DNA of 41,250 nucleotides. Source: Actinomycetota bacterium. Lineage in GTDB: Bacteria; Actinomycetota; CADDZG01; JAHWKV01; JAOPZY01. The notes under the pieces were generated by a model. The model had not been told where the DNA came from, made no database searches, and saw only the letters and a program-made list of their open reading frames with translations. The stretch is taken from the NCBI GenBank assembly GCA_025963875.1, contig JAOPZY010000135.1, forward strand, positions 1-41,250, given 5' to 3'. Shown in pieces: positions 33,657 through 41,102 of this stretch. Positions within the stretch are counted from its first letter, which is position 1. Each line of letters begins with the position of its first letter. A program made the translations under genes and the position numbers.

Positions 33657-34817
33657 TCAGGCCCCCTGGCCCACTCCTTGCTGGCGCTGGAGGTGCTTGC
33701 CCTCGCTGGTGATGGCCGGGGCGATGACGATCTCAGCCTTCTGGAACTCCTTGATCGAGGCGTAGCCACAGGTGGCCATCGAGAACTGGAGCGCTCCGAA
33801 GAGGTTCATCGTGCCGTCGTTGACCTGGGCCGGGCCGAGCAGGATCTCCCGGAGCGTCCCCAGGGCGCCCGATGCCACGCGCACGCCTCGCGGCAGCGAG
33901 GAGTGGAAGCTCGCCATCCCCCAGTGGTAGCCGCGGCCGGGGGCCTCGACCGCCCGGGTGAGCGGGGAGCCGATCATGACGGCGTCGGCCCCGCAGGCGA
34001 TGGCCTTGGCGATGTCGCCACCGGTGCGCATCCCGCCGTCGGCGATGACCTGGACGTAGCGGCCGGTCTCGTCGAGGTGGCGCATCCGGGCTGCCGCCAC
34101 ATCGGCGATGGCCGTCGCCTGGGGCACCCCGATCCCGAGCACCTGCCGGGAGGTGCAGGCGGCACCGGGGCCGACCCCGACGAGGACACCCACCGCTCCG
34201 GTGCGCATGAGGTGCAGGGCGGCGGGGTACGAGGCGCAGCCGCCGACGATGACCGGCAGGTCGTACGTGGCGATGAACTTCTTCAGGTCGAGGGGCTCGG
34301 TGCGCGACGACAGGTGCTCAGCGGAGACGACCGTGCCCTGGATCACGAGGATGTCGAGGTCCGCGTCGAGGACGAGCTTGGCGTACCGGGCGACGTTCTG
34401 CGGCGTGAGGCTGGCCGCAGCGGTGACCCCCGACTCCTTGATCTGTCCGATGCGCTTGTGGATCAGCTCCTCTTTGATCGGCTCCTGGTACAGCTCCTGC
34501 ATGCGCCTGGTGGCGGTGTCCTGGGGGGCGGAGGCGATCTCCTCCAGGACGGCGTCGGGGTCCTCATAGCGCGTCTGCAGCCCTTCCAGGTTCAGGACGC
34601 CGAGGCCGCCGAGCCGGCCGATCTCGACGGCGGAGGCCGGCGAGACAACCGCGTCCATCGCGGCAGCGAGCAGCGGGATGTCGAAGCGGTAGGCGTCGAT
34701 CTCCCAGGAGAGATCGACGTCGTGCGGATCCCGGGTCCTCCGGGACGGGACAATCGCGATGTCGTCGAAGCCGTAGGCCCTCCGGGCCGTCTTTGCAATG
34801 CCGATCTCAAGATCCAT
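33657..34817 (-). CDS. guaB3: GuaB3-family IMP dehydrogenase-related protein
   Basis: The 386-aa TIM-barrel protein has [19 protein letters not shown] at the N-terminus, the Cys loop [49 protein letters not shown] and GYHWGMAS. Both CBS domains of ordinary IMP dehydrogenase are absent. This matches the actinobacterial GuaB3 paralogue, whose catalytic role has long been uncertain. In many actinobacteria guaB precedes guaB3; no guaB is seen here. GGGGAGGG before the ATG is a strong ribosome binding site. Confidence 0.92.
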   Translation of the reverse strand: MDLEIGIAKTARRAYGFDDIAIVPSRRTRDPHDVDLSWEIDAYRFDIPLLAAAMDAVVSPASAVEIGRLGGLGVLNLEGLQTRYEDPDAVLEEIASAPQDTATRRMQELYQEPIKEELIHKRIGQIKESGVTAAASLTPQNVARYAKLVLDADLDILVIQGTVVSAEHLSSRTEPLDLKKFIATYDLPVIVGGCASYPAALHLMRTGAVGVLVGVGPGAACTSRQVLGIGVPQATAIADVAAARMRHLDETGRYVQVIADGGMRTGGDIAKAIACGADAVMIGSPLTRAVEAPGRGYHWGMASFHSSLPRGVRVASGALGTLREILLGPAQVNDGTMNLFGALQFSMATCGYASIKEFQKAEIVIAPAITSEGKHLQRQQGVGQGA

Positions 34818-34847
34818 GCTGGACCCTCCCCTAGGTGATGTCGGTCT

Positions 34848-35207
34848 CTAGCCGGCTATTCCGGTCATATAGGCGCGAACCAGAAGACCGAAGACGATTG
34901 CACTGGCTACTGCGAAAACCGCCCATTCCACGCCCTCGAACCTTTTCGAGATGCGGTGGGCGGCATAGAGGGCGAACACGGAAAAAAGGCCGTAGGAGTA
35001 ATGGAGCCAGACTCTGGACTTGCCCATCGCGAGCAGGATCACGCCGAAGAGAATCTGCACCCCGAGCAGCACCTGGCCAAGCCCGAGGAGGCCCCAGAAG
35101 TACCTGCCGGGATTCTTGTTGCGGATCCATTGGATTGTGCCCCACACGAACAGGATCAAGAAGACGGCCGCGGTGCTCTCGCCCACGTACTTGTGCAAAG
35201 TCGGCAT
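34848..35207 (-). CDS. Four-helix integral membrane protein, function unknown
   Basis: The 119-aa protein has four hydrophobic helices (about 8-27, 36-61, 68-86, 94-115). Histidines sit at the membrane edges in TLHKYVGE (His5), WLHYSYG (His69) and AAHRISK (His84). Paired intramembrane or edge His with nearby Tyr/Gly recalls small heme-binding membrane proteins, but no family is recognised and this is a guess. It is followed on the same strand by guaB3 after 30 nt, so it may be co-transcribed with guaB3-guaA. Confidence 0.6.
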   Translation of the reverse strand: MPTLHKYVGESTAAVFLILFVWGTIQWIRNKNPGRYFWGLLGLGQVLLGVQILFGVILLAMGKSRVWLHYSYGLFSVFALYAAHRISKRFEGVEWAVFAVASAIVFGLLVRAYMTGIAG

Positions 35208-35342
35208 GCAGTCCGGTCACCGTTCTTGAGGCCCCGCTTGGCGTGGACACACCCGCCAGACACTGCGACACAGGCGCAACGGGCTCTTCCATCGAGGCTA
35301 TCACAGCGGTGTAAGCATCCCGGGGAGCAGGTTGTCGTAAAG

Positions 35343-35372
35343 TTGACACCCGTCGCGGCGTCCCGTTAGCCT
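35343..35372 (+). promoter_or_regulatory. Promoter of the M23 peptidase gene
   Basis: A consensus -35 TTGACA (35343-35348) and TAGCCT (35367-35372) are 18 bp apart. Transcription would start within a few bases of the ATG at 35382, so the mRNA is leaderless or nearly so; no ribosome binding site precedes the ATG, which agrees. Confidence 0.6.
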
Positions 35373-35381
35373 GCCCCCCGC

Positions 35382-36533
35382 ATGTCGCTCCCGTTTGATT
35401 TTGCGCGCACGCGAGCGTCGGCTCGCAGCATTGTCCGGCGCTCGATCGTCCTAGGGCTCGCACTCGTGCTGCTCGGCCCCTTGCTCGGCCCTGCCCCTTC
35501 CGAGGCAAGCAACGACCAAAGTCAGCTCGACCAGACGCGCAAGCAGCTTGCCGCCATCCAGCAGAAGCTGGCGCAGTCCAAGGGAGAGGCGGCGAAGATC
35601 CAGGCGCAGGTCAAGGCCCTCGACAAGCAGATCGGCGCTTTGGACAAACAGGTCGGGGTCGATACCCGGGCGGTCGCCGATCTGGAGTCCACCATCCGCA
35701 CCGACGACGCCAGGATCGCCCAGCTGGAGGCGCAGTACCAGGGGGCCCACGCCGCTGCCGACGCCCGTGCCCGGAGCATCTACATGGGCGGCCCTGCCAG
35801 TTCCCTTTCGAGCCTGCTCTCGGCCAACTCCATCAGCGACTTCATGCGCAAAACGGTCGTCTGGCAGGTGGCGGCGGATCTCGACTCCAAGGTCATCGTC
35901 CAGTCCGCCCGCCTGCGCGATGCGGTGGCCGTCGAGAAGCAGGACCTGGCGAAGACCACCGACGCCCTCCACGCCAAGGAGGGGTCCCTGCGCTCCCGGG
36001 CCGACCTGCTCACCAGTGCCCGCGGCCAGCGCAGCGCTGCCCTCGATGCCGTCAACGCCGAGATCGCCGCCGAGCAGAAGGCCGAGAACGACCTCGAACG
36101 GCAGTCGATCGCCCTGACCAACGCCCTCGCCAACAACCCTCAGATCTCCCACGGGCCCGACACCGTCTCGCCCAGCGGGCTCTCCTGGCCCGTGAAGGGT
36201 CCGATGGGATCCCCCTTCGGCCCCCGCGGCGGAGGGTTCCACTACGGCATCGACATCCTGGCCCCCACTGGCACGCCGATCCGTGCCGCCAGGGACGGGA
36301 TGGTGGCCGGCGTCTCCTGCGGCACGGGGTACGGGATCTGCACGATCATCGACCACGGCGGCGGCGTCGCCACGCTGTACGCGCACATGAGCCGCAAGAT
36401 CGTCACGGGGGGCCACGTGAGCGCCGGCGAGGAGATCGGGCTCGTGGGCTGCACCGGGTACTGCACCGGGCCGCACCTGCACTTCGAGGTCCGCATCAAC
36501 GGGACCCCGCGAAACCCCCGAAATTACCTGTAG
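35382..36533 (+). CDS. Coiled-coil M23 (LytM/EnvC-like) peptidase
   Basis: The 383-aa envelope protein has an N-terminal signal or anchor segment (about 17-43). A long coiled coil (45-130 and 165-250) is rich in Gln/Ala/Leu/Lys heptads. A C-terminal M23 domain (265-383) has zinc ligands His287 and Asp291 (HYGID), His335 in YAHM, and HLH at 365-367. All metal and catalytic residues are intact, so it should cut peptidoglycan cross-bridges. Cys313, 320, 357 and 361 could form two disulfides. The coiled-coil plus LytM layout is that of EnvC-type division hydrolases or RipC-like regulators. Other actinobacteria have an M23 gene beside pcrA; here it lies near groES. Confidence 0.9.
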   Translation: MSLPFDFARTRASARSIVRRSIVLGLALVLLGPLLGPAPSEASNDQSQLDQTRKQLAAIQQKLAQSKGEAAKIQAQVKALDKQIGALDKQVGVDTRAVADLESTIRTDDARIAQLEAQYQGAHAAADARARSIYMGGPASSLSSLLSANSISDFMRKTVVWQVAADLDSKVIVQSARLRDAVAVEKQDLAKTTDALHAKEGSLRSRADLLTSARGQRSAALDAVNAEIAAEQKAENDLERQSIALTNALANNPQISHGPDTVSPSGLSWPVKGPMGSPFGPRGGGFHYGIDILAPTGTPIRAARDGMVAGVSCGTGYGICTIIDHGGGVATLYAHMSRKIVTGGHVSAGEEIGLVGCTGYCTGPHLHFEVRINGTPRNPRNYL

Positions 36534-36556
36534 GGCGCGCTCTTCTAGACGTTCTT

Positions 36557-36591
36557 GAGTAAAAAACGGTGTAGAGCAGCACTTTTTACTC
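36557..36591 (+). terminator. AT-rich hairpin after the M23 gene
   Basis: GAGTAAAAA (36557-36565) and TTTTTACTC (36583-36591) form a 9-bp stem, with an inner GTG/CAC pair, 24 nt after the M23 stop. The AT-rich arms stand out in this genome. It may act as a bidirectional terminator facing groES transcription as well. Confidence 0.5.
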
Positions 36592-36625
36592 ACAGAAGGT
36601 TCCGGGTTTTGTACGCACCGAGCGA

Positions 36626-36723
36626 ACCGGGTCGCCGGACCTGGGGCGACTCACCCGGCCAACGAGCCTGGTTCGGACGCGAGCTAAGCCGGGTGGTCGG
36701 AGCCCCAGGCCGGCGAACCCGGT
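36626..36723. other. 98-nt long imperfect palindrome (about 31 paired bases)
   Basis: Paired blocks from outside inward are ACCGGGT/ACCCGGT, CGCCGG/CCGGCG, CCTGGGGC/GCCCCAGG, GAC/GTC and CACCCGG/CCGGGTG, with only single-base or three-base bulges between them. The 30-nt loop is at 36659-36688. It lies between the convergent M23 and groES genes, beyond both terminators' cores. It could be a structured RNA, a REP-like element, or a protein-binding cruciform. It encodes no protein, and no tRNA or integron attC core was recognised. Confidence 0.65.
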
Positions 36724-36737
36724 GAGCCGAGGACGCG

Positions 36738-36761
36738 AAAAGGCCCCGCGCTGGCGGGGCC
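36738..36761 (-). terminator. Intrinsic terminator of groES
   Basis: On the minus strand GGCCCCGC-CAGC-GCGGGGCC is followed directly by TTTT, a classic intrinsic terminator, 21 nt after the groES stop. Confidence 0.75.
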
Positions 36762-36781
36762 CCTGCGCTGCAAACGGCTGG

Positions 36782-37066
36782 CTAGCCGACGACGCCGAGG
36801 ATGTCCCGCTCCGCGAGGATGAGAAGGTCCTCTCCCTCGACGATGACTTCGGTCCCTCCGTACTTGGAGTAGACGACCCGGTCGCCCTCCTTGACATCGA
36901 GGGGCACGCGTACGCCATCGTGGAACCCGCCTGGGCCGACGCCGAGGACGATGCCCTCCTGGGGCTTCTCCTTAGCGGTGTCCGGGATCACGAGACCCGA
37001 GGGCAGCGGCTTGTCGCTGTCGTCGGGGCGGACGAGCACCCGGTCACCGAGTGGTCGCAGCTTCAT
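36782..37066 (-). CDS. groES: Co-chaperonin GroES
   Basis: The 94-aa subunit of the heptameric lid of the GroEL chaperonin begins MKLRPLGDRVLVRP. It has the mobile loop around 15-33 with SGLVIPDTAKEKPQEG, and VKEGDRVVYSKYGGTEV. ATG 37066 follows a GGAGGT ribosome binding site; an upstream in-frame ATG would put the start inside the CIRCE leader and is rejected. No groEL follows; a terminator and the M23 gene lie downstream. CIRCE indicates HrcA repression and heat-shock induction. Confidence 0.95.
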   Translation of the reverse strand: MKLRPLGDRVLVRPDDSDKPLPSGLVIPDTAKEKPQEGIVLGVGPGGFHDGVRVPLDVKEGDRVVYSKYGGTEVIVEGEDLLILAERDILGVVG

Positions 37067-37092
37067 CGAACACCTCCAACTCTTATTGTGAA

Positions 37093-37119
37093 TTAGCACT
37101 CACGGATTGAGAGTGCTAA
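37093..37119 (-). promoter_or_regulatory. CIRCE operator (HrcA site)
   Basis: TTAGCACTC and GAGTGCTAA are separated by 9 bp, a perfect match to the CIRCE consensus bound by the HrcA repressor. It lies at the predicted transcription start of groES, 27 nt before its ATG. Confidence 0.95.
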
Positions 37120-37124
37120 TTCGC

Positions 37125-37154
37125 ATGCTAACCGAGGCGCCCGCTGAGCGTCAA
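37125..37154 (-). promoter_or_regulatory. groES promoter
   Basis: On the minus strand TTGACG (37154-37149) and TAGCAT (37130-37125) are 18 bp apart. The predicted start falls at the edge of the CIRCE operator, so HrcA binding would block initiation. Confidence 0.65.
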
Positions 37155-37171
37155 CCGGTCGCGGAGAAGTC

Positions 37172-38356
37172 CTACGTGATGGGGAAACTGGGGTCCGGGG
37201 CGGCGTCGAGGCTGGTACGGATCCCCCGCCGGTACCGGTGGTACCCGCAGCCGGCCACCATGGCCGCATTGTCGGTGCAGAGGGCCATCGACGGGTGGTA
37301 GACCTTGATCTCGGCCGCCGTGCAGGCCACCTCCAGCGACGCTCGCAGCTGCGAGTTGGCTGCGACGCCGCCGCAGAGCAGCACCGTGGGGATCTCGTTG
37401 TCCACCGCGGCCCGGACGGTCTTGGTCACCAGCACGTCAACGACCGCAGCCTGGAACGAGGCGCAGATATCGGCAACGTTCGGCTCCCTGCCCGCCCGCC
37501 GCTCCCGGTCCACGTAGGTGAGGGCTGCGGTCTTCAGCCCCGAGAACGAGAAGTCGTAGCCCTCGTTCAGCATCGGACGGGGAAACGGGATGGCCTTGGG
37601 ATTGCCCTCGGCGGCGAGGCGGTCCACGACCGGACCACCCGGGTACCCCAGGCCCAGATAGCGGGCCACCTTGTCGAAGGCCTCCCCGGCCGCATCGTCC
37701 AGTGTCTCGCCAAGGACCTCGTACATGCCGTGGTCCGTCATTTCGACCAGCAGCGTGTGGCCCCCGGAGACGATCAGCGCCAGCGCCGGCAGCGAGGCCT
37801 CGGGGTGCTCGATGAAGTTCGCGTAGATGTGTGCCTCCAGATGGTTGACCCCGATCAGGGGGACCTCGAGGAGTGCCGCCAGCGATTTCGCAGCGGCCAC
37901 GCCGACCACCAGCGACCCCATGAGGCCGGGCCCGAGCGTGACGGCAACGGCGTCCAGGTCCCAGAACGTCACATCGGCCTGGCGGAGCGCCTCGGCCAAC
38001 GCCGGATTGATCGCCTGGACGTGGGCCCGGGAGGCGAGCTCGGGCACGATGCCCCCGTAGCGCTCGTGCAGGGCCGACTGCGAGGAGACGACGTTGGCCA
38101 GGATCGTCCGGTCGCCGCGCAGCACCGCCGCCGAGGTCTCGTCGCACGACGTTTCGATGGCGAGGATGAGCGTCTCGGGCGAGTCGGGGACCGTTTCCCT
38201 GGGGTGCGGCAGCGTCGCTGGCTCCAGGCCCGCCGTGGTGAGCTCCAGCTCTTCGACCAGGGGCTCGGCGAACGAGACGTCGGGCACCGACAGCGTCCAG
38301 GGGGCGGGGCCGGAGGTCGGGATCGCCCAGGAGGCGTTGGGAGCCGGCTCAGACAC
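37172..38356 (-). CDS. tsaD: tRNA N6-threonylcarbamoyladenosine transferase TsaD with N-terminal extension
   Basis: The 394-aa enzyme joins the threonylcarbamoyl group to A37 of ANN-decoding tRNAs. The core starts near residue 62 (LILAIETSCDETSAAVL) and holds the metal motif NHLEAH, SGGHTLLVEM, and the nucleotide-binding GGVAANSQLR and MALCTDNAAMVA. The first about 60 residues are an acidic, Pro-rich segment not part of the fold. No start codon exists between residue 24 and the core, so at least 37 extra residues are real. The GTG start overlaps the rimI stop by 8 nt. Confidence 0.94.
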   Translation of the reverse strand: MSEPAPNASWAIPTSGPAPWTLSVPDVSFAEPLVEELELTTAGLEPATLPHPRETVPDSPETLILAIETSCDETSAAVLRGDRTILANVVSSQSALHERYGGIVPELASRAHVQAINPALAEALRQADVTFWDLDAVAVTLGPGLMGSLVVGVAAAKSLAALLEVPLIGVNHLEAHIYANFIEHPEASLPALALIVSGGHTLLVEMTDHGMYEVLGETLDDAAGEAFDKVARYLGLGYPGGPVVDRLAAEGNPKAIPFPRPMLNEGYDFSFSGLKTAALTYVDRERRAGREPNVADICASFQAAVVDVLVTKTVRAAVDNEIPTVLLCGGVAANSQLRASLEVACTAAEIKVYHPSMALCTDNAAMVAGCGYHRYRRGIRTSLDAAPDPSFPIT

Positions 38357-38906
38357 GGTCGTTGCCCCCGTCTCCTCTCGCCGCTGCCCGGAGGCCGTCG
38401 AGGACCTCCCTGTACTTCGGGAGGTCGATGCCCTCCACCCACATCACGATGGCGTCCTCGCCGGTCTCGACGTAGTAGCCCCGCCGGACGCCGACCGGAC
38501 GGAAGCCGAAACGCTCGTACATCCGCTGCGCTCCCAGGTTGGACTTGCGGACCTCGAGCGACACCGACCGGGCCCCCTTGGCGGCGGCTGCGTCGATGAG
38601 GCCGAGCATGAGTTTGGTCCCGACGTGGTTGCGGTGCCAGGCCGGGTCGACGGCGATCGTGGTGATATGGGCCTCGGGGGGGGCCAGCATGACGCCGCCG
38701 TAGCCGATCACCTGGGCGTCCCAGCGAGCCACGAGGTAGACCCGGTCCGACTTGCGGGTCATCTCCTGCAGGAACAGGGCCGCGCTCCAGGGCCGGGGAT
38801 ACACCTGCGACTCGATGCGCAGCACCTGGCGCAGGTGGCGCCGGCGCATGGCGGCGAGCTCCACCTCCGAGGGGTCGAGGCCGGGCTGGCGCATGAGGGC
38901 GCTCAC
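38349..38906 (-). CDS. rimI: Ribosomal-protein alanine N-acetyltransferase RimI-like
   Basis: The 185-aa GNAT enzyme has the acetyl-CoA motif region ITTIAVDPAWHRNHVGTKLM (Q/RxxGxG/A-like), SLEVRKSNLGAQRMYERFGF, and the ending RRGYYVETGEDAIVMW, all typical of RimI. Known RimI acetylates the N-terminus of ribosomal protein S18. It sits between tsaB and tsaD, the standard place. A GTG start overlaps the tsaB stop (GTGA). Confidence 0.9.
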   Translation of the reverse strand: MSALMRQPGLDPSEVELAAMRRRHLRQVLRIESQVYPRPWSAALFLQEMTRKSDRVYLVARWDAQVIGYGGVMLAPPEAHITTIAVDPAWHRNHVGTKLMLGLIDAAAAKGARSVSLEVRKSNLGAQRMYERFGFRPVGVRRGYYVETGEDAIVMWVEGIDLPKYREVLDGLRAAARGDGGNDRV

Positions 38907-39604
38907 GGCTTCAGACTCCGGGCTTCCCAGTTGATCTCGGCCTGCGTGCGTCGCATGTAGAGCGGCTCGATGTCGTAGAGGCGGTCGAAGTCCTCCCTGA
39001 CGATGCGGGGAAGCGCAAGGTCGATCAGCGCAGCGGACCTGGGAAATGCGTGCGTCATGGTTCCGATCTCCACCCTCTCCGACTCTTCCAGCTTAGAACG
39101 GTACAGCAGGGCGCCGTTGCCGATGGCGAGCACGTCGGAGCCCTGGGCGTCGAACTCCGTGGCGAGGCGCTCGGGCGGACCCACCTGGTAGTCGCTCAGA
39201 CGGGTCACGCCGCCCGGCACCTGCCGGTAGAAGGCGAAGAAGACCTCGCTGCGCTTGGCGTCGAGAACGGGGCAGATGACCTTGGGCGTGTACCGGGCGT
39301 CGAAGGCCAGGAGGTCCAGGGACGGAACCCCGATGATGGGTACCGACAGGGCCTGGGCAAGCGTCTTGGCGGTCGTGACGCCGACGCGCATCCCGGTGAA
39401 CAGGCCCGGCCCGAGCCCGACGGCCACGGCGGAGAGCTGCCGGTAGGTGAGGCCGGACTGGTGCATGAGGAACTCGACTGCCGGGAGGAGGAACTCGCCG
39501 TAGGCGGCGCCGCGCGAGATCGTGCACGAGCCGATGATGCCCTGCTCGGACCCGATGGTGACCGAAGCCTGCGGCGTCGAGGTCTCGATGCCGAGCACCA
39601 GCAT
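38903..39604 (-). CDS. tsaB: tRNA threonylcarbamoyladenosine biosynthesis protein TsaB
   Basis: The 233-aa protein, a TsaD paralogue that lacks catalytic metal ligands, forms the complex with TsaD and TsaE. It begins MLVLGIETSTPQASVTIGS and has VAVGLGPGLFTGMRVGVTTAKTLAQAL and a C-terminal LYDIEPLYMRRTQAEINWE, all family features. The ATG follows the tsaE stop with no gap. Confidence 0.94.
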   Translation of the reverse strand: MLVLGIETSTPQASVTIGSEQGIIGSCTISRGAAYGEFLLPAVEFLMHQSGLTYRQLSAVAVGLGPGLFTGMRVGVTTAKTLAQALSVPIIGVPSLDLLAFDARYTPKVICPVLDAKRSEVFFAFYRQVPGGVTRLSDYQVGPPERLATEFDAQGSDVLAIGNGALLYRSKLEESERVEIGTMTHAFPRSAALIDLALPRIVREDFDRLYDIEPLYMRRTQAEINWEARSLKP

Positions 39605-40171
39605 CTAGAGCAGCTCCTGGGGCGGCGGATCGGGCGGGGAGCCCGGTGGGTAGAACAGGTCGTCCCGGTCCACCGAGAACAGCTCCTCGATCAGGACGCG
39701 CACCGTCTGCATCCTCAGTTCCCATTGGGAGCCGCGCGGTTGCAGGACGATCTCCCGGCGGGAATCCCCGTCCCCGTAGCTCATCTGGATCGAGAGGTGC
39801 TCCTTGGGCAGGAGGGGCTCCACCATGTCACCCCATTCCACGACGACGATATGGGACGGGTCCAGGAACTCGTCATAGCCGAGGTCGACGACCTCCTGCA
39901 TCCGCTCGAGCCGGTAGACGTCCATGTGGACGAGCGGGTAGCGGCCTCCGAGGTACTCCTTCAGCAGCACGAAGCTCGGACTGGTCACCCGCTCCAAGAT
40001 GCCCAGGCCCACGGCGAGGCCCTGGACGAACGTCGTCTTTCCTGCACCGAGGTCGCCGCCGAGCGAGACGACGTCGCCCGGGTGCAGCAGAGGGCTGAGC
40101 GCCACAGCGAGGCGCCGGGTCTCCTCCGGGGACCGGGACTCCATGGCGAGGTTGCGGTGGTTGTGGAACAC
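39605..40171 (-). CDS. tsaE: tRNA threonylcarbamoyladenosine biosynthesis ATPase TsaE
   Basis: The 188-aa ATPase has Walker A GGDLGAGKTT at 38-47, SPTF-like TSPSFVLLKEY, and HMDVYRLE and VVEWGDMVEPLLP. It supports turnover of the TsaB-TsaD complex in t6A synthesis. Residues 150-188 form a Pro-rich C-terminal extension compared with the about 150-aa family norm. It is 6 nt from the uracil-DNA glycosylase gene. Confidence 0.94.
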   Translation of the reverse strand: MFHNHRNLAMESRSPEETRRLAVALSPLLHPGDVVSLGGDLGAGKTTFVQGLAVGLGILERVTSPSFVLLKEYLGGRYPLVHMDVYRLERMQEVVDLGYDEFLDPSHIVVVEWGDMVEPLLPKEHLSIQMSYGDGDSRREIVLQPRGSQWELRMQTVRVLIEELFSVDRDDLFYPPGSPPDPPPQELL

Positions 40172-40177
40172 GGCAGG

Positions 40178-40828
40178 CTAGAAGAGCGCTTCCTGCTCGG
40201 CGGTCTCCACCGCCGGCGCCTCCGCGGGCGCCTCCGGTACCGGCTCCGCCAGCACCGAGGCGATGAGCCGGAAGTCGTCCTGCAGGGCCTTGAACGCCGG
40301 TGAGGCGTTGCCGCCGCCGTGCAGGACCGCCGCGGGGTGGAACGTCGGGATCACCGTCACGACCCGTCCCTGCCCGGGCGGGACCTCGATCTCGAAGCGC
40401 TGACCCCGTACCCGGGAGATCGAGACCTGCTTGGCCAGGACGAACCGGGTGGCGAAATTGCCGAGGGTGACGACGACCCGGGGCTTGATGAAACGAAGCT
40501 GCGCCTCGAGGTATGGCCGGCAGGCCTCGATCTCGTCGGGCATGGGGTCCCGGTTGCCCGGAGGCCGGCATTTGATGACGTTGCAGATCGTGCACCGGCT
40601 CCGGTCGAGCCCGATCGAGCCGAGCATCGTGTCGAGCAGCTGGCCGGCCGCCCCGACGAAGGGCAGGCCCTGCCGGTCCTCGTGGAAACCGGGGGCCTCG
40701 CCCACGAACATGAGGGGGGCCTCGGGGTTGCCGTCCATCCACACCACCTGGGTACGGCCTCCGGCAAGCCGGCACTTGGTGCAGCCGAGCGCTTCGTCAC
40801 GGGCCTCAGCCAACGTCTGCCACGTCAC
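40178..40828 (-). CDS. Family 4 uracil-DNA glycosylase (4Fe-4S)
   Basis: The 216-aa base-excision-repair enzyme removes uracil from DNA. Cys16, Cys19, Cys87 and Cys103 match the four iron-sulfur ligands of family-4 UDG (for example Cys87 and Cys103 are 16 apart). Motif A GEAPG is at 43-47, with DRQGLPFVGAAGQLLD following and TFHPAAVL carrying the motif-B His. The C-terminal Ala/Pro/Glu tail (from about 193) is not conserved. It is the first gene of the tsaE-tsaB-rimI-tsaD run. Confidence 0.93.
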   Translation of the reverse strand: MTWQTLAEARDEALGCTKCRLAGGRTQVVWMDGNPEAPLMFVGEAPGFHEDRQGLPFVGAAGQLLDTMLGSIGLDRSRCTICNVIKCRPPGNRDPMPDEIEACRPYLEAQLRFIKPRVVVTLGNFATRFVLAKQVSISRVRGQRFEIEVPPGQGRVVTVIPTFHPAAVLHGGGNASPAFKALQDDFRLIASVLAEPVPEAPAEAPAVETAEQEALF

Positions 40829-41102
40829 GGACCGCCTCCAGACTTCCTCAGAAAAAACCGCAGTGCCCCGTCGCGCTCGCCCGCGGCGCCCAGTGAGGGG
40901 CTGTCAACCCCACCTTCCCCCCGAGTCCCATTCGCCCATTTCGTGGACGGATTTGGGACGAAAAGCACCGCCATAATACCTAGTGCCCTGGGTGGAGGGT
41001 CGGTCCATTCCGTCAGAGGCTTTTACCCTTCCACTCGTGGACCGCTCCTCCGGACCGGGCCACGAGCCAGGGGGGATTCGCAGCTTGTCCGCCTCGCTCC
41101 GC
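40829..41102. other. Gap between alr and the uracil-DNA glycosylase gene
   Basis: No gene is supported. The minus strand has TATTAT (40978-40973), a good -10-like hexamer but with no matching -35 and 145 nt from the glycosylase ATG. Short frames here have no recognisable domain. Confidence 0.4.

Noticed and set aside
36626-36723. tRNA or integron attC site
   Set aside because: The loop has a GGTTCG-like stretch but no cloverleaf, no CCA-compatible acceptor stem and no GTTRRRY core; no integrase is nearby.
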